11,449 bases of DNA, from positions 1 to 11,449 of the forward strand of contig CABXMS010000019.1 of NCBI GenBank assembly GCA_902513415.1, read 5' to 3'. Shown here in pieces: positions 1 to 6,169 of the stretch. Each line of letters starts with the position of its first letter. Positions within the stretch are counted from its first letter, which is position 1. The translations under genes were made by a program, and so were the position numbers. The notes under the pieces were generated by a model, which was not told where the DNA came from, ran no database searches, and saw only the letters and a list, made by a program, of their open reading frames with translations. This DNA comes from an uncultured Pelagibacteraceae bacterium. GTDB taxonomy: Bacteria > Pseudomonadota > Alphaproteobacteria > Pelagibacterales > Pelagibacteraceae.

Positions 1-1470
1 GCACTGAAAAATGATGGAACATTTTTAGGTTTTAAAAATGAAACTATAGCAAATATCGGTGCATATGCCTCTGTATTTGCAACGGTTACCCCAACTTATT
101 TGTTTGGGCCGTGTGCTACGGGAGTATATCAAATGCCAGCAGCTTACACTAATGTAAAAGCAGTTTATACTAACACTGCACCTGTTGATGCTTATAGGGG
201 AGCTGGAAGACCAGAAGCCACATATACAATAGAAACATTAGTGGAAAAAGCTGCAAGAGAACTTGGTATCGATCCAGCAGAAATAAGATTGAAAAATTTT
301 CCAACTCAATTTCCTTTTCAACAAACATTAGTTCACCAAGTTGATTCAGGAGATTATGTGGGCGGTTTAAACAAAGCTATGGAAGTTGGAGATTATAAAG
401 GATTTGAAAATAGAAAAAAAGAGTCAGAAGCAAATGGCAAGCTTAGAGGAATAGGACTATGTTCATACTTTGAAGCTTGCGGTATCGCTCCATCACCTGT
501 TGTAATGATGTTGGGATGTGGAATAGGACTTTGGGAGTCTGCAGAAGTTAGATTTAATCCGACAGGTAATGTTACAGTGTTCACAGGATCTCATAGTCAT
601 GGACAAGGTCATGAAACAACATTTGCCCAAATAGCTGCAGATAGACTAGGAGTTCCAATCGAAAATATTGAAATTTCCCATGGAGATACTGATAAAGGTC
701 CATTTGGATATGGAACATATGGTTCTAGATCATTAACAGTAGGTGGAACAGCAATTGTTAAAGCTTGCGATAAAATTATATCAAAAGGAAAAAGAGTTGC
801 TGCTAAAATGCTAGAAGTTAGCGAAGATGAAGTTGATTTTAAAGATGGTGAATTTGTAGTAACAAAATCAAATAAAAAGAAAACAATAGGGGAAATTGCT
901 TTTGCCTGTTATTTACCCGGAACTTACGGAGAGGTTAAATCACCATTGCCAGAAGGAGAAGAGCCTGGACTTAAAGAAACTTCTTTCTTTGACCCAGTTA
1001 ATTTTTCTTTTCCAGCCGGTTCACATATTTGTGAAGTTGAAGTAGATCCAGAAACTGGTGAAACGAAAGTTGTGAAATACACAGCAGTAGATGACTTTGG
1101 AACAATTATAAATCCTTTGGTTGTTGAAGGTCAGGTTCATGGTGGATTAGTCCAAGGAATAGGACAAGCACTTTATGAAAACTGCCACTACGATAAATCT
1201 GGTCAACTAGTGACAGCTTCTTATATGGATTACACTATGCCAAGAGCTGATAATTTTCCTGAATTTAAATTAGATTGGACGTGCACACCTGCAACCACAA
1301 ATCCTTTAGGAACTAAAGGTTGTGGAGAAGCTGGAGCAATTGCTGCTCCCCCAGCAGTAATGAATGCAGTTATGAACGCAATAGGAAAAGAAATTTCAAT
1401 GCCAGCAACTGCTGAAAAAGTTTGGAGAGCATATAATGAAAATAAAAAAAAGAATTCTGAGGCAGCATAA
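1..1470 (+). CDS. coxL: Form II CoxL-like molybdenum hydroxylase large subunit (5' partial)
   Basis: This is the molybdopterin-binding catalytic subunit of a xanthine dehydrogenase/CO dehydrogenase-family enzyme. The frame is open from the first base and codes for 489 residues; the true start lies upstream, where about 280-300 further residues are expected from the family's usual length. Visible signatures are AYRGAGR (190-210), the active-site loop of form II CoxL proteins (form I has AYxCSFR); GQGHETT (601-621), a cofactor-binding motif; and GCGEAGAIAAPP (1318-1353), whose Glu (1327-1329) matches the catalytic base of the family. The stretch from about 540 to 750 reads like form II CoxL. 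The family is cytoplasmic and works as an L-M-S assembly. coxM follows after 8 bp. Known: form II enzymes are often annotated as CO dehydrogenases, but CO oxidation is weak or undemonstrated for many, so the substrate is uncertain. Family call sure; CO as substrate not. Confidence 0.93.
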   Translation, partial: ALKNDGTFLGFKNETIANIGAYASVFATVTPTYLFGPCATGVYQMPAAYTNVKAVYTNTAPVDAYRGAGRPEATYTIETLVEKAARELGIDPAEIRLKNFPTQFPFQQTLVHQVDSGDYVGGLNKAMEVGDYKGFENRKKESEANGKLRGIGLCSYFEACGIAPSPVVMMLGCGIGLWESAEVRFNPTGNVTVFTGSHSHGQGHETTFAQIAADRLGVPIENIEISHGDTDKGPFGYGTYGSRSLTVGGTAIVKACDKIISKGKRVAAKMLEVSEDEVDFKDGEFVVTKSNKKKTIGEIAFACYLPGTYGEVKSPLPEGEEPGLKETSFFDPVNFSFPAGSHICEVEVDPETGETKVVKYTAVDDFGTIINPLVVEGQVHGGLVQGIGQALYENCHYDKSGQLVTASYMDYTMPRADNFPEFKLDWTCTPATTNPLGTKGCGEAGAIAAPPAVMNAVMNAIGKEISMPATAEKVWRAYNENKKKNSEAA

Positions 1471-1478
1471 GGTAAAAT

Positions 1479-2267
1479 ATGAAAACATTTGAATATCATT
1501 CACCAAAAGATATTAAAGAAGCATCAAAAATCGCTACATCTAGATCAGTTTTTTTAGCAGGAGGTATGACTACCATACCTTCAATGAAATTAGGTTTAGC
1601 AAATTATAAAGATGTAATAGATTTAAAAGGAATAAAAAAACTATCTGGAATTAAAGTAAGTGCAAAAATTGTAAAAATAGGTGCAACAACAAGACATGTT
1701 GAGGTAGCAAAATCGAAAGAAATAAAAAAAGCTATACCATCACTAGCAGCACTTGCTGACGGTATAGGTGATCCTCAAGTTAGAAACCGAGGTACGATAG
1801 GTGGTTCGATTGCTAACAATGATCCAGCAGCTGATTATCCTTCAGCATGCATAGCTCTTAATGCAGTTATAAATACAAATAACAGAAGTATAAATGCTGA
1901 AAATTTTTTCAAAGGAATGTTCGAAACTTCGTTAAAAAGTGGTGAAATAATTGAATCAATTGAATTTGAAATACCAAAGACATCAAGCTATCAAAAACTA
2001 CCTAACCCTGCTTCAAGGTATGCAGTTGTAGGTGTGTACATTGCAAAATTCAAAGGCGATGCAGTAAATGTTGCAGTAACAGGAGCAAAATCTTGTGTAT
2101 ATTTAGAAAAAAATTTATCAGATGTTCTTTCAAAAAATTTTGTTACTTCATCAATAGATAAACAAAAAGTATCTTCAGCTGGTTTAAATTCAGATATACA
2201 TGCATCAGCCGATTATCGTGCAAACATGATTAAAGTTTTTGCAAAAAAAGCTGTTGAAGCTTGCTAA
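1479..2267 (+). CDS. coxM: FAD-binding medium subunit of the molybdenum hydroxylase (CoxM type)
   Basis: 262 residues, a little shorter than the usual roughly 280-290. It carries the FAD that passes electrons from the small-subunit iron-sulfur clusters to the acceptor. The two flavin-binding motifs are present: AGGMTTIP at residues 27-34 (family AGGxS/T) and TIGGSIANNDPAADYP at 106-121 (family TIGGxxAxxDPAAD). The later part fits the CO dehydrogenase flavoprotein C-terminal domain, with GAKSCVYL near residue 200. The ATG is preceded by AAGG about 6 bases upstream, overlapping the stop of coxL, and the gap to coxL is 8 bp, so the two are surely co-transcribed. The L-then-M order is that of form II (S-L-M) rather than form I (M-S-L) clusters. 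No truncation or frameshift is seen. Confidence 0.93.
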   Translation: MKTFEYHSPKDIKEASKIATSRSVFLAGGMTTIPSMKLGLANYKDVIDLKGIKKLSGIKVSAKIVKIGATTRHVEVAKSKEIKKAIPSLAALADGIGDPQVRNRGTIGGSIANNDPAADYPSACIALNAVINTNNRSINAENFFKGMFETSLKSGEIIESIEFEIPKTSSYQKLPNPASRYAVVGVYIAKFKGDAVNVAVTGAKSCVYLEKNLSDVLSKNFVTSSIDKQKVSSAGLNSDIHASADYRANMIKVFAKKAVEAC

Positions 2268-2297
2268 TTATCAGTATCAGTATTAACTTCATATCAA

Positions 2298-2627
2298 ATG
2301 AAAAATTCATTTGATGAGAAAATTCTTGAAGAGGCTAGTGATTGGTTAAAGACTAATCAAAAAGTAGTTCTTGCAACTGTCATTCAAACTTGGGGTTCTT
2401 CACCAAGGCAAGTAGGAAGCAGGATGATTGTTAATGAAAATGGAGATTTTTCAGGATCTGTTTCAGGTGGTTGTGTAGAGTCTGCTGTTGTTAGAGAATG
2501 CATTGGTATTATAAAAGAAAACAAACCTCATAAAAAAATAGAATTTAAAGTTTCTAATGAAAGTGCATGGGAAATTGGACTTGCTTGTGGCGGAGAAATA
2601 GCTGTCTATTTAGAACAAATTAGCTAA
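2298..2627 (+). CDS. XdhC/CoxI family maturation factor, N-terminal domain as a separate protein
   Basis: 109 residues matching only the N-terminal XdhC_CoxI domain. Conserved blocks are TWGSSPR (residues 31-37), GSVSGGCVE (53-61) with the family's conserved cysteine, and GLACGGEI (94-101). XdhC proteins bind the molybdenum cofactor and are needed for its terminal sulfuration and insertion into xanthine dehydrogenase-type apoenzymes, which agrees with the position directly after coxM. The 30-base gap from coxM contains a short TATCAG tandem repeat (2269-2283) and no Shine-Dalgarno site. The stop codon abuts the start of the next gene, which encodes the other XdhC domain, so the two proteins probably act together. 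Separate short and long XdhC genes are common beside form II cox clusters, so I read this as a normal two-gene arrangement, not a broken gene. Confidence 0.9.
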   Translation: MKNSFDEKILEEASDWLKTNQKVVLATVIQTWGSSPRQVGSRMIVNENGDFSGSVSGGCVESAVVRECIGIIKENKPHKKIEFKVSNESAWEIGLACGGEIAVYLEQIS

Positions 2628-3308
2628 ATGAAAAAGCAATTACTAGATCAAATTATAAAAAAGAAAGAAAACAAAAATGAATTTGCAATCATTACCAATA
2701 TTGCAAATGGTGAAAGCTGTATTTTTGAAAAAAATAAACCTTTAGAGAAAAATTTTGAAAAATATTTAAACGAAATAAATAATTATTTTAATAAAAAAAA
2801 AAATGGAATAATTGAAAATACTGATATTTTTGTAGAAACATACGTAAGACCAATAAAAGTTATAATTGTAGGAGCAGTTCATATAGCTCAGTATCTTGTA
2901 GATTTTGCAAAAAGTTTAAATTTTGAAATATCTATAATTGATCCAAGAGGTTACTTTGCATCCGAACAAAGATTTCCAAATATGAAAATCATTAATAAAT
3001 GGCCAGATGAAGCTTTTAAAGAAATAGAAACAAATGAAAATTCTGCACTAATTGCATTAACCCACGATCCCAAAATAGATGATCCGGCATTACAGCACGC
3101 ACTAAATAAAAAATTTTATTATATTGGAGCTTTAGGTAGTAAGAAAACTCATGAAAACAGATGTCAAAGATTAAAAGGAGCAGGATTTAATAGTGAACAA
3201 ATTAATTCAATACATGGTCCTATTGGTATTAAACTGGGCGGAAGGTCAGCTCCAGAGATAGCCCTATCTATTATTGCCCAGCTAGTGTCTGAAACTTATA
3301 AAAAATGA
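2628..3308 (+). CDS. XdhC family protein, C-terminal Rossmann-domain partner
   Basis: 226 residues. The first 75 or so residues are weakly conserved and lysine- and asparagine-rich; the rest is the XdhC C-terminal Rossmann-like domain. Seen: the nucleotide-type loop GAVHIA (82-87, in place of the commoner GAGHxx), IDPRGYFASEQRFP (104-117), LTHDPKIDDPAL (144-155), YIGALGSKKTHENR (165-178) and HGPIGIKLGGRSAPEIA (196-212), all family landmarks. It starts with an ATG immediately after the previous gene's stop (TAA|ATG), and its own end overlaps the next gene by four bases (ATGA), so translation is probably coupled along the row. Role, by family: protecting or sulfurating molybdenum cofactor and delivering it to the hydroxylase encoded upstream. 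Whether it sulfurates or only chaperones cannot be told from sequence. Confidence 0.9.
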   Translation: MKKQLLDQIIKKKENKNEFAIITNIANGESCIFEKNKPLEKNFEKYLNEINNYFNKKKNGIIENTDIFVETYVRPIKVIIVGAVHIAQYLVDFAKSLNFEISIIDPRGYFASEQRFPNMKIINKWPDEAFKEIETNENSALIALTHDPKIDDPALQHALNKKFYYIGALGSKKTHENRCQRLKGAGFNSEQINSIHGPIGIKLGGRSAPEIALSIIAQLVSETYKK

Positions 3309-3877
3309 TTAAAGCTATTTTATTAGCTGCAGGAAAATCAAAAAGACTTAGAAGTGAAAACAAATTAATTAAAAAGTTTAAAAATAAATCTTTAATTAAT
3401 CATTCATTATTGGCATTGCATAATAGCAAAGTGGATAAAATTATAATTGTTCTTGGTTACCAGTATACAGAAGTAAAAAAAGTGATTAAGAGGAATAAAA
3501 AGAATATTTTTGTATTTAATAAAAAATTTAAATTAGGAATGTCTTCTTCAATTAATACAGGTTTAAGAAAAATATCAAAAAAAGATAAAGGATTTATAAT
3601 TGTTCAATCAGATATGCCTTTTATAAAGACTTCAGATATTAATAAAATTTATAATTCAATAATTAAAAAAAAACATTTGGTTCATGCATTAAAATATAAG
3701 AATAAAATTGGTAATCCCATAGGTTTTGATAGATCAGTATTAGCTAAGTTTAAAAGAATGAGAGGAGATGTTGGAGCTAAATTTATGGTCAAAAGATTAA
3801 AAAAAAATACTAATTTTATAAAAGTTTTAAGTAAAAGAGTTTTTAAAGATTTAGACTTGAGGAAAGATTTCAATTAG
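3305..3877 (+). CDS. mocA: MocA-like molybdenum cofactor cytidylyltransferase
   Basis: 190 residues of the MobA/MocA nucleotidyltransferase fold. Seen: the N-terminal nucleotide loop LAAGKSKRL (7-15) followed by a conserved lysine (K20), MSSSINTGL (79-87), SDMPF (102-106, the family's metal-binding D-x-P region), GNPIGF (136-141), GDVGAK (154-159) and a C-terminal D-x-D segment (182-184). The GDVGA block and overall order point to MocA, which joins CMP to molybdopterin to make the MCD cofactor used by xanthine dehydrogenase-family enzymes, rather than GTP-using MobA. That fits the coxL neighbour, since CO dehydrogenase-type enzymes use MCD. The start overlaps the preceding stop by four bases. 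The gene is very AT-rich even for this window (9 G+C in the 60 bases 3481-3540). Its 3' end overlaps the convergent moaE by 8 bp. CTP specificity is inferred. Confidence 0.85.
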   Translation: MIKAILLAAGKSKRLRSENKLIKKFKNKSLINHSLLALHNSKVDKIIIVLGYQYTEVKKVIKRNKKNIFVFNKKFKLGMSSSINTGLRKISKKDKGFIIVQSDMPFIKTSDINKIYNSIIKKKHLVHALKYKNKIGNPIGFDRSVLAKFKRMRGDVGAKFMVKRLKKNTNFIKVLSKRVFKDLDLRKDFN

Positions 3878-4316
3878 CTTGGATAGGATTTCCTTTTAAC
3901 CATTCACTTTCTGCATTTTCATAAAGTTCTTTTTTCCAAATTGGAGATCTTTTTTTTATTTCTTCAATTATGTATCTAGAAAGAATGTATGTTTCTGCTC
4001 TATGAGGACAAGCAACTGCAATAATAATGCTTATTTCTCCTAATCCTAAATACCCTTTTGCATGCTCAATATAAACCGCTTTATCTTTTATTTTTAATTT
4101 TTGATCAACTTCATTATAAATTTCTTCAAAACTTTTAATCACCATCGCATCGTGAATATCATAAGTAATTCCTGTTACTTTTTTATTTTCATTAGTTTCT
4201 CTAACAGTTCCTTTAAAAATTAATGAAGCACCAAATTTAGATGAAGATATAAATTCTTCAGCTTTATTAACTTCTATTTTTTCTTTTTTAATATCTATTA
4301 TTTTTGTATGAAGCAT
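3870..4316 (-). CDS. moaE: Molybdopterin synthase catalytic subunit MoaE
   Basis: 148 residues, the usual length. MoaE, with thiocarboxylated MoaD, adds the two dithiolene sulfurs to cyclic pyranopterin monophosphate to make molybdopterin. Motifs: FKGTVRE (34-40), HAKGYLGLGE (85-94), CPHRAE (103-108) and KKRSPIWKKE (121-130). By spacing to the Pro and Trp, K121 and K128 correspond to the catalytic lysines K119 and K126 of the E. coli enzyme. It is last in a moaA-C-D-E operon; its ATG overlaps the moaD stop by one base (TAATG) and has a strong GGAGGT ribosome site built into the last moaD codons. Its tail overlaps the convergent MocA-like gene by 8 bp. No defects seen. Confidence 0.95.
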   Translation of the reverse strand: MLHTKIIDIKKEKIEVNKAEEFISSSKFGASLIFKGTVRETNENKKVTGITYDIHDAMVIKSFEEIYNEVDQKLKIKDKAVYIEHAKGYLGLGEISIIIAVACPHRAETYILSRYIIEEIKKRSPIWKKELYENAESEWLKGNPIQAN

Positions 4317-4585
4317 TAACCACCTCCAATAGGAGGAATAATTCCAATTTTTTGATCTTTTGTAATTTTATAATTTTCAGAAATAATATTATTATCTTCT
4401 GAACAAAAAGCTGAAGTTTCAATTATTTTTTTATAATTTTCATTTCCTTTAAATTTTTTATCAACATAATTAATTATTTTTTTCTTTAAATCTTTAATTG
4501 AAATTTTTTCTTCAATATTAAATTCTAAAAAGTCTTTATCGCTTAAATCCCTACTTGCACCAAATAGCTCAAGTTTTACTTTCAT
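4316..4585 (-). CDS. moaD: Molybdopterin synthase sulfur-carrier subunit MoaD
   Basis: 89 residues with the ubiquitin-like MoaD/ThiS pattern. It begins MKVKLELFGASRDL, the usual start of the family, and ends PPIGGG, supplying the C-terminal Gly-Gly that is adenylated and thiocarboxylated to carry sulfur to MoaE. A longer reading from 4636 would add 17 residues that overlap moaC and do not resemble MoaD, so I chose the ATG at 4585, two bases after the moaC stop. There is no Shine-Dalgarno there, so translation probably relies on coupling to moaC. The activating enzyme MoeB and the sulfur donor are not in the window. Rather divergent in the middle, but position between moaC and moaE and the Gly-Gly end make the call secure. 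Confidence 0.92.
   Translation of the reverse strand: MKVKLELFGASRDLSDKDFLEFNIEEKISIKDLKKKIINYVDKKFKGNENYKKIIETSAFCSEDNNIISENYKITKDQKIGIIPPIGGG
4322..4336 (-). promoter_or_regulatory. moaE ribosome binding site inside moaD, with a possible masking hairpin
   Basis: On the minus strand GGAGGT (4327-4322) lies 5 bases before the moaE ATG and is formed by the Gly-Gly codons at the end of moaD. Just upstream, CCTCC (4336-4332), from the two proline codons, can pair with GGAGG (4327-4323) across a four-base loop TATT. The base pairing is seen; that it hides the ribosome site until moaD is translated is inference. The Pro-Pro and Gly-Gly residues are conserved in MoaD, so the pairing may be only a by-product of coding. 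Confidence 0.5.
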
Positions 4586-4587
4586 AA

Positions 4588-5133
4588 TTAAAAAATATTT
4601 TTTAAAAAATTTGGGAGTCCATCTGGATTTGTCCACAATCCACTCTTACCACCTTCTTTAATTAATAATTTAACATTATCAATTTTTAGATGTGGATTTA
4701 CAATTTTACTTAAGTCGTAAATAGTAATTAGAGCAGCATTAACTCCCATAATTGCTTCCATCTCAACGCCTGTTTTTGCAACCGCCGAAACAACACAAAA
4801 TACTTCTAAAGAAGCATCTTCTTCGTGCATAATAATTTTAGTTGCAGTGTGATCTATTGGCAGAGGATGACATAAAGGAATTAGTTCACTGGTTTTTTTT
4901 ACTCCTAGCACAGCTGATACTTCAGCCAAGGTAATTGGATCTCCTTTAGGCATTTCTTTATTTTTAATCATATTAAAAACTTCTTTGCCAACATAAATTT
5001 TTCCTGACGCAAGAGCTCTTCTAAAAGTTTCTTTTTTTGATGAAACATCAACCATATTAAATGAATTTTTTTTGAAAATTTCTTTAGCCCAATCTTTCAA
5101 TTCATCTTGATTTACTATTTTTAATTTGGCCAA
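4588..5133 (-). CDS. moaC: Cyclic pyranopterin monophosphate synthase MoaC
   Basis: 181 residues; MoaC converts the MoaA product 3',8-cyclo-dihydro-GTP to cyclic pyranopterin monophosphate. Motifs: MVDVSSK (27-33), KGDPI (63-67), LCHPL (87-91), TGVEMEA (121-127), YDLSK (139-143) with the catalytic Asp and Lys, and GGKSG (161-165). The chosen start is a TTG at 5133, directly after the moaA stop and behind a GGAGGA ribosome site. The alternative ATG at 5055 (Met27) gives a roughly 155-residue protein, close to a core MoaC, but has no ribosome site in front. Many MoaC proteins do carry a short N-terminal tail before MVDVS, so the longer form is preferred; the 26-residue tail is longer than E. 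coli's 14. Function sure, start moderately sure. Confidence 0.94.
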   Translation of the reverse strand: MAKLKIVNQDELKDWAKEIFKKNSFNMVDVSSKKETFRRALASGKIYVGKEVFNMIKNKEMPKGDPITLAEVSAVLGVKKTSELIPLCHPLPIDHTATKIIMHEEDASLEVFCVVSAVAKTGVEMEAIMGVNAALITIYDLSKIVNPHLKIDNVKLLIKEGGKSGLWTNPDGLPNFLKNIF

Positions 5134-6120
5134 TTATCCTCCAGTTTTAGATAAATTTTTAGTTGAACCTGTATCTCCAAGTTCTAAATAATGAGACTCT
5201 TTTTTAAACTGCATTTGTTTTAATATAAGGTCTTTTAACTCGTTAAGCTGATCATCTTTTTGTAATAAATGTCTTACACTTATTCCAGTATTTCCAAATA
5301 AACAAAGTCTCAAATCTCCTCTAGATGTAATTCTTAAACGATTACAAGTTTTACAAAAATCTTTTGAATAAGGAGCAATTATTCCAAACTTACCTTTATA
5401 TTCAGGGTTTATATAATTCAGAGAAGGGCCCGCATCTCTTCCTAAAGTTTGATGTATCCATTTATTTTTATTTAAGTAATTCTTAAATATATTTGCTGAT
5501 ACATGATATTTTTTAAAGTAATCAAGGTTGTCACCTGTTTGCATTAATTCTATATATCTAAAATCAACTTTATTATTCTTAATGAATTTAGACCATGATT
5601 CAAAATCTTTTTCTGATGAATTAATTCCATTTAAAAGAACAGCATTAACTTTAATATTTTCAAAACCCAGATCTTGTAAATTATTTATACCCTTTAAAAT
5701 TTCAGGAAGCCTATCATGACCAGTTACATTTTTAAAAGTTTCACGATTTAAACTATCAATACTAATATTTATTCCATTCAGTCCACTTTCCACCAAAGCT
5801 TTTGCTTTTTTATCTAAATGATAACCATTTGTTGTTATTACAACTTTTCTAATTCCAGACTCGTTTTTTAAAACTTTGACTATTTCAAAAAAATCTTTTC
5901 TTACAGTTGGTTCTCCACCTGTAATTCTAATTTTACAAACCCCTAATTCTGTAAAGCATTTTGCAAGACGTTTAATTTCATCTAGATGAAGAAATTTTCT
6001 ATTATCACTTTTGTCAATTTGGTAGCCATTTGGCAAACAATACCCACACTTAAAATTACAAACATCTGTAATTGACATTCTAATATAAGGAAATGTTCTA
6101 CCGAAACTATCTTTAAGCAT
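5134..6120 (-). CDS. moaA: GTP 3',8-cyclase MoaA (radical SAM)
   Basis: 328 residues, the normal length. MoaA opens molybdenum cofactor synthesis by cyclising GTP with a radical SAM mechanism. The N-terminal cluster motif CxxxCxxC is C21, C25 and C28, followed by the SAM-binding GGEPT (68-72). The second iron-sulfur cluster, which binds GTP, has C256, C259 and C273 (CxxC then 13 residues then C) with NRLRIT (260-265) between. The protein ends in Gly-Gly, required for activity in the family. It starts with an ATG lacking a ribosome site, 49 bp from the divergent dioxygenase-like gene, and heads the operon moaA-moaC-moaD-moaE. There is no moaB, unlike the E. coli order A-B-C-D-E; MogA elsewhere could cover that step. 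Intact. Confidence 0.97.
   Translation of the reverse strand: MLKDSFGRTFPYIRMSITDVCNFKCGYCLPNGYQIDKSDNRKFLHLDEIKRLAKCFTELGVCKIRITGGEPTVRKDFFEIVKVLKNESGIRKVVITTNGYHLDKKAKALVESGLNGINISIDSLNRETFKNVTGHDRLPEILKGINNLQDLGFENIKVNAVLLNGINSSEKDFESWSKFIKNNKVDFRYIELMQTGDNLDYFKKYHVSANIFKNYLNKNKWIHQTLGRDAGPSLNYINPEYKGKFGIIAPYSKDFCKTCNRLRITSRGDLRLCLFGNTGISVRHLLQKDDQLNELKDLILKQMQFKKESHYLELGDTGSTKNLSKTGG
5137..5142 (-). promoter_or_regulatory. moaC ribosome binding site formed by the moaA Gly-Gly codons
   Basis: The last two moaA codons read GGA GGA, followed by TAA and the TTG start of moaC, leaving a spacing of 3-4 bases, slightly short. It is one of the few clear Shine-Dalgarno sequences in the window and is the main reason for choosing the TTG start. 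Because MoaA needs its C-terminal Gly-Gly, these six bases are constrained for two reasons. Confidence 0.6.
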
Positions 6121-6169
6121 TTTGTTTAATTTTTTTTATTTTAAGTTATCATAAATAAAAAATTATATC
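6121..6169. promoter_or_regulatory. Divergent promoter region between moaA and the dioxygenase-like gene
   Basis: These 49 bases, almost entirely A and T, must drive both the moa operon (leftward) and the dioxygenase-like gene (rightward). On the minus strand a perfect TATAAT lies at 6167-6162, 42-47 bases before the moaA ATG, but no good -35 is seen; TTGTAA at 6188-6183 gives only a 15-base spacer. On the plus strand TATCAT (6147-6152) is a weak -10 candidate. No inverted repeat resembling an operator and no riboswitch (there is no room for a Moco RNA motif) was found. In such AT-rich DNA these boxes are weak evidence. Confidence 0.35.

Noticed and set aside
100..102. TTG at 100 as the coxL start.
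   Set aside because: The frame is open to base 1, and the upstream residues continue the family pattern, so the gene is simply cut by the window edge.
1230..1499. Opposite-strand open frames inside coxL, the MocA-like gene, moaA and the FAH gene (for example 1230-1499, 3682-3873, 5528-5719, 10031-10228).
   Set aside because: They lie wholly or almost wholly within well-supported genes, show no family motifs, and are expected shadows.
2269..2283. TATCAG tandem repeat before the first XdhC-type gene.
   Set aside because: Only two and a half copies of a 6-mer in a 30-base gap; too short to call a regulatory repeat.
1..3877. Horizontal acquisition of the cox/moa block on a mobile element.
   Set aside because: No integrase, transposase, tRNA, direct repeats or insertion sequence is visible, and the codon style stays AT-rich throughout.
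4586..4636. Longer MoaD start at 4636 adding 17 residues.
   Set aside because: It overlaps the end of moaC by 49 bases, and the added residues do not resemble MoaD. The ATG at 4585 gives the normal family N-terminus.
6121..6169. Moco riboswitch upstream of moaA.
   Set aside because: The 49-base gap is almost entirely A and T and too short for the structured Moco RNA motif.
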